Source: JBJHDF01 sp050486405
GTDB taxonomy: Bacteria; Pseudomonadota; Gammaproteobacteria; Pseudomonadales; Cellvibrionaceae
Assembly (NCBI GenBank): GCA_050486405.1
Contig: JBJHDF010000025.1
Span: 1 to 55,268, forward strand
DNA length: 55,268 nt
Direction: 5' to 3'
The notes under the pieces were generated by a model. It saw nothing but the letters and a program-made list of their open reading frames with translations, was not told where the DNA came from and did not search any database. This document shows positions 1 through 8,387 of the stretch, piece by piece (position 1 is the first letter of the stretch; every line of letters begins with the position of its first letter). The translations under genes and the position numbers were made by a program.

Positions 1-1081
1 CGGTGCCATAGGCGTAGCGGGCGGGAACGTCCGAGGCCCGCAGCAGGGCAATCAGCAGGCTGGCGGTATCGATGGCGTTGCCGCGCCGGGTTTCCAGGGT
101 GTGCTGGGCGCCTTGAATGGAGCCGTGGCTGGGGATGTAGCGGATGTTGTTGTGGACCCAGGCGTAGATGTCGGTGGGCCGGTATTCCAGTTCCGCCGCC
201 AGGGCGCGGATGTCCGGGGTCAGGGTCACTGCCGGGGATTCTTCCAGGGCCGCCTGGACCTGGGCATTGGCGGCATTGGCCAGGGCGCGGGCGACCCGGT
301 CGGGGTCATCGTCGGCCTGCGCCAGTTGGACATAGCGGGCATGGGGATCCAGGCCCAGGTGAACGTGCAGATCCCAGGGGTTATCGGCCGGCTCCCGGAC
401 GTCCGCCTCCGGCGTGCTCCAGGGCAGGTTGTCGGGTGTCGCGGGGGTATGGCGCGCCTTGAAGCTCTCTTGCCGCAGGCCGTCGCTGAGCGCCTCCAGC
501 GCCTGCTGCTGTGTCGCGGCGGAATCCGCCGCAATCAGGGCATCCAGTTGTTCCTGAGTGGCCTGGTAGCGCTCGTGGAAGTGTTTCAGGGCGGATCGAT
601 GGCGCTCCTGTAATAATTGCCGGGCTTCGGGTGACAGGGACTCCAACCGCTCCCACTGGGTTTCCTGCTCGAAAGCATGCCGGGCTTCGTCATACGCTTC
701 AGCAATGCCCTGCCGCATTTGGCGCAATTGACGAATCTCGGCGGCAACCAGCGGTCTGTCAGGCAAAACCCGCTGCTTCATCCGGGTCAAAAAACCACGC
801 TGGTTTCTGCGCTCCTCCATGGACAGAGGCAGGTCATATTCGAGTTTTTCGCGCAGCTTGTTGAGACGATGGCTGAGCTTGCGATCGGGCGTGCCTTCCA
901 GCACGGCTTGCAGGCGCGCCTGGCGGACATCCTCGCGACCCAGTTCGTCGGCCACGGCCAATGCCGCCGGGTTAAAGTAGAAAACAAACAAGAATAGAGC
1001 CGACGTCAACCAGCCCGTGGCACGAGACCAAAGACCGCAGCGCATGTTGTCCATGGTGATATTATGAGTTCCCTGATTCAT
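1..1081 (-). CDS. Secreted transglutaminase-like protein, N-terminal part (runs off the window)
   Basis: This open frame starts at the ATG at 1081 and is still open at base 1, so only about 360 N-terminal residues are visible. A purine-rich GGCAGGG lies 8 bases upstream of the ATG. The start encodes a hydrophobic export signal (about residues 16-42). A charged, helical region rich in Arg, Glu and Gln follows (about 45-200). Near the window edge comes a transglutaminase-like core, with YAWVHNNIRY, then RRGNAIDTASLLIALLRA and PARYAYGT. In active transglutaminase cores the first of these strands carries a Cys (GxCxD). Here the matching position is Ala, so this domain is probably not a cysteine acyltransferase, at least at this site. 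Proteins of this kind are often giant secreted proteins with RHS/YD repeats downstream, but that part is outside the window. The gene lies 60 bp after the choice-of-anchor-A gene on the same strand, probably as the third gene of an exported-protein operon. Confidence 0.75.
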   Translation of the reverse strand, partial: MNQGTHNITMDNMRCGLWSRATGWLTSALFLFVFYFNPAALAVADELGREDVRQARLQAVLEGTPDRKLSHRLNKLREKLEYDLPLSMEERRNQRGFLTRMKQRVLPDRPLVAAEIRQLRQMRQGIAEAYDEARHAFEQETQWERLESLSPEARQLLQERHRSALKHFHERYQATQEQLDALIAADSAATQQQALEALSDGLRQESFKARHTPATPDNLPWSTPEADVREPADNPWDLHVHLGLDPHARYVQLAQADDDPDRVARALANAANAQVQAALEESPAVTLTPDIRALAAELEYRPTDIYAWVHNNIRYIPSHGSIQGAQHTLETRRGNAIDTASLLIALLRASDVPARYAYGT

Positions 1082-1141
1082 GAGCAATACCCTGCCTTTC
1101 TGCTAATCGTTAGTTTGATGCGACGCCAATCATGCCGTAAT

Positions 1142-4100
1142 CTAGTGAGCTTGCGGCTGCAGCACGCTCTCCGTACGATCTATCCAGTCCGACACACCTT
1201 CCGATTGAATCAGCCACCGAACCTCTGCTGAATCATCGGGCTCCTCTGGCATACGAATCTGTATCTCACGAAGAATCATCTGGTCGTGAGGAAGTTCAAA
1301 CAAATAGTTCCAGGTGTATGACGTACCCGTCACAGGCATGAAATCTTCTGGCCATACCATCGACAGGTTTTCACTCAAACTCAACAATGCCCTGCCGATT
1401 TCTGGCGCTGTGCCATTGTTGTATACCTCCAGCACGACCGGCAGCACCTTGCCTGCACGGATCGGCTCTACGGGTGGGTGAGTGTAATCCAGGGCTGCCA
1501 GTAACATGCTTGAATAAAAATCGTATGCATCACCAATCGTGTCTGCCTGGTCAAGCGCCTCAGCCAACAGATCAAACCCGAAGAATATCGTCTGCCCCTG
1601 TTGATACTGGTGCATCGCAATCGCATTTCGGCTTGACTCCGTCATTACGGATGACAGATCGCCGGCAAAGGGGTAATGATTGATGGATACATAGCCGTAG
1701 TGATTCGAATGCCACTCCCTGGCAATTACCTGTCCGTTGATACTGCCCGCCGGGTTCAGAAACCTGGCAAATGGCGCAAGTATACTGCCTTCGATGCCCA
1801 CCGATGTCAGTGTAATGCTGTGGGCCTGAGGGAAATTGAACAACACTCGTTCACGAATCGGCGAGAGCGACTGAATTCCGACATTCTGAATCGTTGACGT
1901 CTCGCCGTGAATATTGAGGATGACCGTAGCCCCTGTGGGTATGCAGGCCACGTTGATTGTGTGAACGCTCTGTAACTCGGCCGCATCAATACTGAAAACC
2001 TGCAGATCGCTGCTGCAATCACCGTTCAATGTGTAACCGCCCCACTGCAGATTGACGCTTCCGTTAGGGGGTAGATCGCCGATGCGGATGGAAAGTTCTT
2101 CCAGATACTCTCGCTCGGCGGCAAAATCCAGTGGCAGTGCGCGATACCCCTCCACTGTGGCCCCTGGAACCATACCGTAAACCACGGGATCGCCAACCTG
2201 CGCTATGCTACCACCGGCAATCAAATTGCCTTGATAGACTCGACCAGAGGGAAAAACCACATCGCCGCCAACCACCACCACGTCATCCAGAGGTTCCGCA
2301 TCCAGCTTGTCTCCCACGCCGAAATGCTGAAGGCTCAGGCTGCCGCCTACCGCGAGCCTTCCTTCCACCGCAGAGGCATTGGACAAAAAGTCTTCGAATA
2401 CAAAAGCATTGAAGCCTGTCGCCTCCCCCAGATAGGAGGCCGGATCAAAGGAAGACGGGTCAAAGAGAAATTCCGCGGCAACGTCGGCGTCCAAGGGCTC
2501 AAAACCGCGTACTTTACGAGACTCAATGAACAACTCATCACCAAGATCGCCCAATTCGTCCCGCTGTAGTATTACTCCCTGAGCATGGGCCAAATTTCCC
2601 TGAACCTGTATTCCCAGCACCTCTTCCAACATCAGGTTAGTACGCCTGTCGCTCTGGGCAACAACCAATCCATCACCCTGAGCCACGCTGAGCTTGATCA
2701 AGTCCTGAGTTGCCGCCGTCAGATCAACGGAATCGCCCAACAGGGCATAGGCACTATAGCCACCTTGTATCAACTCACCGTGAAAATCCTCCGCATTGTC
2801 CACAATGGTATGGAACCAGCCCTCGGCTTCAAGCATAATGCTCAAGTGCTCGCGAGCATCGCTGGCAGTTGAGTCCGGTAACAGTATCAGCAAGCGGCCG
2901 CGATCACCCAGCCTCATACTTCCCGCCAAGTGGCTGACCAAGGCACCTACGCTAAACTGTGCGTAGGCAATGCTCTGAGTAGCACCTTCCCAGGAGACCT
3001 GAAGTACACAGGCGTAGTCGCCCGGTTGAATCTGATTGGTTGCCACTGGGCGAACCCTGGTCTCGGATTGTTGGGACCCCAGAGAAAGGGTTTCTACTTC
3101 TGAAGATACTTCCGCTTCACTATCCAGTCTCACCAGGAGAGTTTCAAGCTGCAACCCAGACAGACTGTTTGCGCCCTGATTCGTAAAGGTGTAGGTGCAC
3201 TGCTGCTCTTCCCCTGGATTCAGGTGCGCTACCGCCGCCTCGACAGTCCCCTGCAGCGCCAGGAGGGGATTTTCGACCACGTCAAAGACGGCCTCTGAAA
3301 CCGACAAGGTTGTACCATCTGCATCCAGGGCAGTCAGCACTACACGATGACTGCCCGGAACAGATTCGGACAGCGGGACCCGGTACCGAAAATCAACCAG
3401 TTCATTCGCTACTAATTGACCCATCGACTCGTCCTGATACCAGTAAACACTTTCATCACTGGATATAATACGAGTGACTATCCTTACCCCCTCAGGCAAA
3501 GTGTTTGCCACCGGGTTAATAATGCGGCCATGAATATCCACCTCATCCTGAAGAACATAGGTTTCCTGGCCGGTAAATACCTGAGTAGATACTATCAAAC
3601 CACCTTCAACAATCAGGTCAAAAGGGGCACTAGCGACGGCAAGAATATCCTGATTCGAGCTCAGTAATTCCGCATGTACAACATAGCGACCAGCATAGAG
3701 GTTATCGGCAGGAAAGCTCATGGTGCTCAATGTCAGAGATTCACCAGCCGGAAACAGGAACGGCGGCGGCGTATTCACCGTCGCAACGTGGTTGCCAGAG
3801 TAATCGTACACGTCCACAATGACGCTCACCACATCCTGGATAATGCCGGTATTGGCCAATTGTACAGAGATATCAACATTGCTGCCGATCTGATATGAAG
3901 ATTGTCCGGTGTTTACACCCAGGACATAGCCTGGCCCCATTACATTCAGAATCTGCTCTCCCAGAACCCGCCGATGCTCCACCCCGTGCCGATCTTCGTA
4001 AGTCAACTCCAATCGGTTGGTGACCAACCGACTTTCGCCAGCCGTAAGATCTCTTGCCACCACTTCGTAGTCCAGATTTCTAATTTCACCTATGGCAAAT

Positions 4101-5542
4101 TCCGGAAAATGCCACTCAATCTCCACATGGTCACCAACGGCCTCCACCCTGTCGGGCTGAACGGAGAACGAGCTTACATCCAGATCCATGTCTACACCGC
4201 TCAAATAGCTGACCACTCGTGCATTACGATAATCAACGTTCACAGGATTGATAATCTCCGTTGACATTCCTCCGGGGTAGCCATATGACTCTGCACGCGC
4301 GAATCCATACACGTACAACCCGAATGGTGCGCTGGCGCTCACCACTTGACTTCCAGGCAGCAACTCAATTTGAGCGCCACTGTATCCCGTGCTTCCTATC
4401 GTTGTGAAGAGAGCACTATAGCTCTCACCATTCAGGCGGAAGGTGCCAACTTGAGAAGTAGGTATAACAATGTTGGCGAAATGATGATCAAACCCTGGAT
4501 CCGGCGTTGCAAATATGTAATTATCAAGAAACTGCTCTGTAGGAGGAATCTGCATCAAAAACGGATCCGACAGCACTCCATCCATCCCTTGACCCAAAGC
4601 GTATTGAGCCACTAGTGCTGGCTTCGACGTTTCAATGAGAGAAGCCTCTAACATTATTTCTTCATAGTAATCACCCTCTGACAGGGTGGCCACAGAAACA
4701 TTGTTTACGAGCACTTCCGTATTATCAACGGAAGCTAGAACCCTTATCATGTCGCCCCGCAATTTTTGAGCCAAGGGATAGGTTATAAATGAGGTTCCCC
4801 ACGCCCCGATGGGGGGCACCATTTCGACCAAGTGGTCACAAGCGGCAACCCAATCTGGCACAAACGCGCACTGCGCGCCACTGGTGACGCCTATGGGCTT
4901 GTCTGAAGTTATTCGAGTACCAGTCAGATCCTCCCTAAAGGCCGAACGAAAATAAAATGTCTCCATTCTGTTCAGATTAACAGTGAAGGGGACGCCTGCC
5001 GGATACCCGGGAATATCAATTGGCGACCGTATGGCCACCCGGGTATTATCCTCCACCCCGACAATAGCCACGTGTGACGGCAACCCAAGGTTAGCGCCTT
5101 GATAACTTATGGCCAAGTAATCCCTGCCAAGGCTGTGCACGGGGAGCACAAGAAAAGCGTCCGTAGTATACGTTCTTTTATTCAGGGCATAGATACTTAC
5201 CGGATCATTGGCCGTAACGCTAATACCGAAATTTGATATTGACTCAAGAAAAAGATTGGCCATTGAAATGGGAATCTCCACCTGCGTAACAAATCCGGCC
5301 TCTACTTCAAAATCAATCGTTGACTGAAGTCTTGGAATGTTTACTCTTCCTGAAGTGCTGGTTTCCGACGAAATAAACAATGCCAGCCTTGCTGGATTAC
5401 CCTGATTCCGAGAGAAAGAAAATACAAATTCAGTTCCTGCTGTTGTTCTAACCTCCGAGCTATGAGCCGCCGCAAGAGGTGGCAACAGCAGAAGAGTTGC
5501 CATAAGCACAAACAGCAATCCTAGCAATTTGTTAATACTCAT
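1142..5542 (-). CDS. Secreted IgGFc-binding-like / choice-of-anchor A multidomain protein
   Basis: This is a 1466-residue exported protein whose signal peptide (residues 1-26) ends in PLAAAHS. Residues about 30-430 resemble the IgGFc-binding N-terminal domain family: long beta strands with phrases such as SDKPIGVTSGAQCAFV and a conserved Trp/Cys pattern. About 430-870 are beta-sandwich repeats of the CARDB/Ig type. About 880-1010 contain LLILLPDS followed by alternating alpha and beta segments, suggesting a flavodoxin- or GATase-like domain. About 1015-1250 match the choice-of-anchor A domain (FNAFVFEDF, VEGRLAVGG, VVGGDV, GNLIAGG, then GSILAPFA). A final Ig-like strand set closes the protein. 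Its ATG overlaps the stop of the upstream gene (ATGA), with GGAGG seven bases before it, so the two are translationally coupled. Such domains are known from surface adhesins and extracellular binding proteins; the ligand is unknown. The gene is AT-richer than the housekeeping genes. Confidence 0.8.
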   Translation of the reverse strand: MSINKLLGLLFVLMATLLLLPPLAAAHSSEVRTTAGTEFVFSFSRNQGNPARLALFISSETSTSGRVNIPRLQSTIDFEVEAGFVTQVEIPISMANLFLESISNFGISVTANDPVSIYALNKRTYTTDAFLVLPVHSLGRDYLAISYQGANLGLPSHVAIVGVEDNTRVAIRSPIDIPGYPAGVPFTVNLNRMETFYFRSAFREDLTGTRITSDKPIGVTSGAQCAFVPDWVAACDHLVEMVPPIGAWGTSFITYPLAQKLRGDMIRVLASVDNTEVLVNNVSVATLSEGDYYEEIMLEASLIETSKPALVAQYALGQGMDGVLSDPFLMQIPPTEQFLDNYIFATPDPGFDHHFANIVIPTSQVGTFRLNGESYSALFTTIGSTGYSGAQIELLPGSQVVSASAPFGLYVYGFARAESYGYPGGMSTEIINPVNVDYRNARVVSYLSGVDMDLDVSSFSVQPDRVEAVGDHVEIEWHFPEFAIGEIRNLDYEVVARDLTAGESRLVTNRLELTYEDRHGVEHRRVLGEQILNVMGPGYVLGVNTGQSSYQIGSNVDISVQLANTGIIQDVVSVIVDVYDYSGNHVATVNTPPPFLFPAGESLTLSTMSFPADNLYAGRYVVHAELLSSNQDILAVASAPFDLIVEGGLIVSTQVFTGQETYVLQDEVDIHGRIINPVANTLPEGVRIVTRIISSDESVYWYQDESMGQLVANELVDFRYRVPLSESVPGSHRVVLTALDADGTTLSVSEAVFDVVENPLLALQGTVEAAVAHLNPGEEQQCTYTFTNQGANSLSGLQLETLLVRLDSEAEVSSEVETLSLGSQQSETRVRPVATNQIQPGDYACVLQVSWEGATQSIAYAQFSVGALVSHLAGSMRLGDRGRLLILLPDSTASDAREHLSIMLEAEGWFHTIVDNAEDFHGELIQGGYSAYALLGDSVDLTAATQDLIKLSVAQGDGLVVAQSDRRTNLMLEEVLGIQVQGNLAHAQGVILQRDELGDLGDELFIESRKVRGFEPLDADVAAEFLFDPSSFDPASYLGEATGFNAFVFEDFLSNASAVEGRLAVGGSLSLQHFGVGDKLDAEPLDDVVVVGGDVVFPSGRVYQGNLIAGGSIAQVGDPVVYGMVPGATVEGYRALPLDFAAEREYLEELSIRIGDLPPNGSVNLQWGGYTLNGDCSSDLQVFSIDAAELQSVHTINVACIPTGATVILNIHGETSTIQNVGIQSLSPIRERVLFNFPQAHSITLTSVGIEGSILAPFARFLNPAGSINGQVIAREWHSNHYGYVSINHYPFAGDLSSVMTESSRNAIAMHQYQQGQTIFFGFDLLAEALDQADTIGDAYDFYSSMLLAALDYTHPPVEPIRAGKVLPVVLEVYNNGTAPEIGRALLSLSENLSMVWPEDFMPVTGTSYTWNYLFELPHDQMILREIQIRMPEEPDDSAEVRWLIQSEGVSDWIDRTESVLQPQAH

Positions 5543-8229
5543 TGATTCGCCTCCATTCCCTCAATACGAATTCTAACTCTCACGCGCTCGTCCGCACCGG
5601 GACTGGCTGACTCGGGCGTGAGCCCTTGAAGGAGATCGATTCTGACATCAGGAATAACTGCAATTTCACCTCCTTCGACAAGGCCGACTGTCACATGGTT
5701 TTCAACGGCCACGCTGATCACGTAAGAGCCACTTTCGGTAAACGTATGCTCTATAGAGTCCAGTAACGAAACCGCAGATCTTTCGCCAGGAGAAAGAGAA
5801 ATTGAAAAACTACCTTCGTATACGCTTATGCCACCAGGATTCAATAGTTCGTAGGTCGCCTCTACAACTGCGTGGACGTTTGACCGGTTTCTTACGAACG
5901 CCAGAATGTCAAACGATTCCGAAGCTCCGTGGTCTACATGATTTATAGATGGATAAACTCTCAGGACAGAAACTTGCGCCGCTGGGACCACAAAGATGGC
6001 CATCTCTCTTTGATCCAGAAGAAGACCAACATCTTCAGAGTATATGCCCAGGATAAACCGATAGCTTCCGGGCCCATGTGCCTGAGTAAACCAGAGTATC
6101 GATACCTCCTGTTGATCCCCGGGAGGAAGGCTCACAGCACTCACCCCACCGTCTTCTGAGGTAGACACCATATACTCTTCAATCATCTGCCCGTCTGGGC
6201 CGAACACTTGAACTTGAGAAACCACGCTCTCAGTTCGTTCTCCAGCGTTGCTAATACCAGCAACAAGCTCAACTTCACTATATGATTCGTAAGACGTCTG
6301 TGCCGCTGCAAACCAGTCAATATTGATATTGTCAGACCTAACTTTAGTCAACGAAACGTCAACCTGAAGCAAACCATGAGATTCCATAGATATTTCAAAG
6401 TTATCCGAGAAATAGCCTGTCGCATTCGCTGAAAGGCTGAATTCCAGAAGCTCTATTCCTTCTAGTTGATATCGGCCACCTTCATCAGAAATGGCAGACA
6501 CGCCCGCTGCATTAATAACAGCGCCGGATACAATGTCTCCATTGCTTGCATCAGTAACAATCCCCCAGATCCCGCTTTGTGATTCGCGTACCGGGACCAG
6601 ATACAAGGTGCCCAGGTCCACTACGCCTCCAGAACTTATGGCGCTGCTTATTGACAATGATTGATACCCGGGTAGTACAGCCTCCAAGCTTATGCGACCT
6701 ACATCAATATCGTTGATCAGAAACTCCCCTTGGGGTCCTGTGGAGATCATCTGAGGAAGGTCACCTGCACGAATACTAACGCCTTGCAAAGGCAAACCTG
6801 TATCTGCGTTGTGCACACGCCCTCGCAATACGGTGTTCGCAGGTGTTGTTTCGCCTTGTTCGAGCAACGCCGGGGAGAAATTCAGATAGGATCCCGCACT
6901 CATTGCTACAGAAGCACTGGCCTCGTCATATCCGGGAAGAGAGACATCGATGGATATATCCCCGGGCTCCACTTCCGCCTGATAGAATCCGCTCGCATCC
7001 GTCGTCACTTGGGCATTGGTGGAACCAGATAGCACAACCAGGGCTTCGGCCAAAGGATTTCCACTCACAGCATCTGTCACCCGCCCGGAGATTACCCCCG
7101 CACCCGCTGCGGGAAATAGTGCGATTTGCCCAAAATCAACATGCTGGCCAGCACCCAGGTCAAGATATAGATCCTCACTCAAAAGGCCACCGGATTGAAA
7201 GCGAAGAACATGGTTTCCCGGCGACAGAGCGGTCAGCAGAACCCTCCCGGCACCATCGGTAGACACGCTCACATCAAGCGTTCCCAGTATGCCTGCCTCA
7301 ACCCCTACCAGGGGCTCTCCAGTTACACCGTTCAGCAATCGACCGGATACCCGCCCCGAATCCGGATCGGGGGGCACAGGTATCGATTGGGAGGAATGAA
7401 GCACCTGCAGCGCCAAGGCGGTTGTGTGAACGTCATTCTCCCAGGATCCGTTTGTATGCTGAATCGCTCTTAGGTGGCCAAGCAAGTATTGATATCGAGC
7501 TGGATCGACTGTTACCGGCATTATGGCCAACAACGCCATAGCGGTATCCAGCCCGCTGAGTTGAATTCCACTTGAGCTTTGATGGCTTAGCAGGTATTGC
7601 GTCGCCGCAGCGATCTGATTGCTTACGTTATGACGAAAACGATGCTTCTGCAGAGCAGAACTTACCCAAGCTGTGACATAAACAGACGATTCGTTGCCAG
7701 GCTCTCCCCAGCCACCGTCACTGTGCTGCATGCTCAGCAGAAATTCTATAGCCTGCTGGATATGCTCTTGCGATTCCGAGCCAGCCATAGCCCGCAACAC
7801 CATTGCGGTGACAGCTACCGACCGCTCGTAACCGATGTAGTCGCCATATCCCCCGTTGACGTGGCGATACTGCTGTACAGACGACCACAAAGGTGCAAGC
7901 TCTTCGTCGCCCAGCAATTCACCGATTTCCAAGCGGAGAACCAGGTATTCCAGATGACTCAAGGGTTGGTTATTCAGATAGTCCATTGCCGGTACGCTGT
8001 TGCTGGGCGCAACAGACGACAACAATGTCAGCGCACGCAAGGCTTCCACCGTAGACTGAAAGGAGGTGGCGGAGGTGTCGGTTGTGTAGTAACTACCGCT
8101 GGGCTGCTGCTGCTCGCTTAACCAGTCAACGCCAGCCTCCAGGGAGGCGTTGCAGAAGGCCGAGACACAGAGCAAACAACAAAAAACAAACAGACGCCAA
8201 AGTTTTCGGCTTTGGGGCGGGATTTCCAT
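5539..8229 (-). CDS. Secreted alpha/alpha-toroid (prenyltransferase/squalene-oxidase repeat) protein with carboxypeptidase regulatory-like domains
   Basis: This protein has 896 residues from the ATG at 8229, which sits 6 bases after AAGGAGG; an in-frame GTG directly before it is less well spaced. A signal peptide covers about residues 1-28. Residues about 30-290 contain five helical repeats with the Gln/Gly/Trp pattern of terpene-cyclase-like toroids (QQPSGSY, HVNGGYGDY, HSDGGWGEP, HTNGSWEND), and no Gly-Cys-Gly-Glu-Gln thioester motif. Residues about 295-660 hold four carboxypeptidase-regulatory-like Ig domains, each beginning with GR(L/V)-type strands and ending near a Gly-Tyr turn. Residues about 670-890 are CARDB-like beta sandwiches. 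The arrangement recalls alpha-2-macroglobulin-like or TED-containing surface proteins, but that is only a fold analogy. It is the first gene of the exported trio and overlaps the next by 4 bases. Enzyme activity is not expected, because the DXDD of true cyclases is not seen. Confidence 0.78.
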   Translation of the reverse strand: MEIPPQSRKLWRLFVFCCLLCVSAFCNASLEAGVDWLSEQQQPSGSYYTTDTSATSFQSTVEALRALTLLSSVAPSNSVPAMDYLNNQPLSHLEYLVLRLEIGELLGDEELAPLWSSVQQYRHVNGGYGDYIGYERSVAVTAMVLRAMAGSESQEHIQQAIEFLLSMQHSDGGWGEPGNESSVYVTAWVSSALQKHRFRHNVSNQIAAATQYLLSHQSSSGIQLSGLDTAMALLAIMPVTVDPARYQYLLGHLRAIQHTNGSWENDVHTTALALQVLHSSQSIPVPPDPDSGRVSGRLLNGVTGEPLVGVEAGILGTLDVSVSTDGAGRVLLTALSPGNHVLRFQSGGLLSEDLYLDLGAGQHVDFGQIALFPAAGAGVISGRVTDAVSGNPLAEALVVLSGSTNAQVTTDASGFYQAEVEPGDISIDVSLPGYDEASASVAMSAGSYLNFSPALLEQGETTPANTVLRGRVHNADTGLPLQGVSIRAGDLPQMISTGPQGEFLINDIDVGRISLEAVLPGYQSLSISSAISSGGVVDLGTLYLVPVRESQSGIWGIVTDASNGDIVSGAVINAAGVSAISDEGGRYQLEGIELLEFSLSANATGYFSDNFEISMESHGLLQVDVSLTKVRSDNINIDWFAAAQTSYESYSEVELVAGISNAGERTESVVSQVQVFGPDGQMIEEYMVSTSEDGGVSAVSLPPGDQQEVSILWFTQAHGPGSYRFILGIYSEDVGLLLDQREMAIFVVPAAQVSVLRVYPSINHVDHGASESFDILAFVRNRSNVHAVVEATYELLNPGGISVYEGSFSISLSPGERSAVSLLDSIEHTFTESGSYVISVAVENHVTVGLVEGGEIAVIPDVRIDLLQGLTPESASPGADERVRVRIRIEGMEANQ

Positions 8230-8329
8230 CACGTGCCTCCTTGTCAAGGTTCCTTTCAGACTGACACTACCGCCTTTCCATATATGAAACTGATTTTATC
8301 AGAAAGGATAAGACGTCCAATGAATTCAA

Positions 8330-8358
8330 ACCCTATCCAGCATTGTCGGATTTGTCAA
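8330..8358 (-). promoter_or_regulatory. Candidate promoter of the exported-protein trio
   Basis: On the minus strand TTGACA (8358-8353) is followed after 17 bases by TAGGGT. The -35 box is perfect and the -10 box weak. It lies about 100 bp upstream of the toroid gene start and downstream of the DUF2339 stop. A second possibility is TTGGAC-16-TAAAAT closer to the gene, beside a CTGAT/ATCAG inverted repeat at 8290-8302. Only one of them may be used. Confidence 0.3.
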
Positions 8359-8387
8359 ATATTTTTTCTCTGACTCTTGCTCTAGCG

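Noticed and set aside
5539..8229. Reading the toroid protein as a true squalene/terpene cyclase
   Set aside because: It has an export signal and lacks the DXDD acid motif and the length of cyclase domains.
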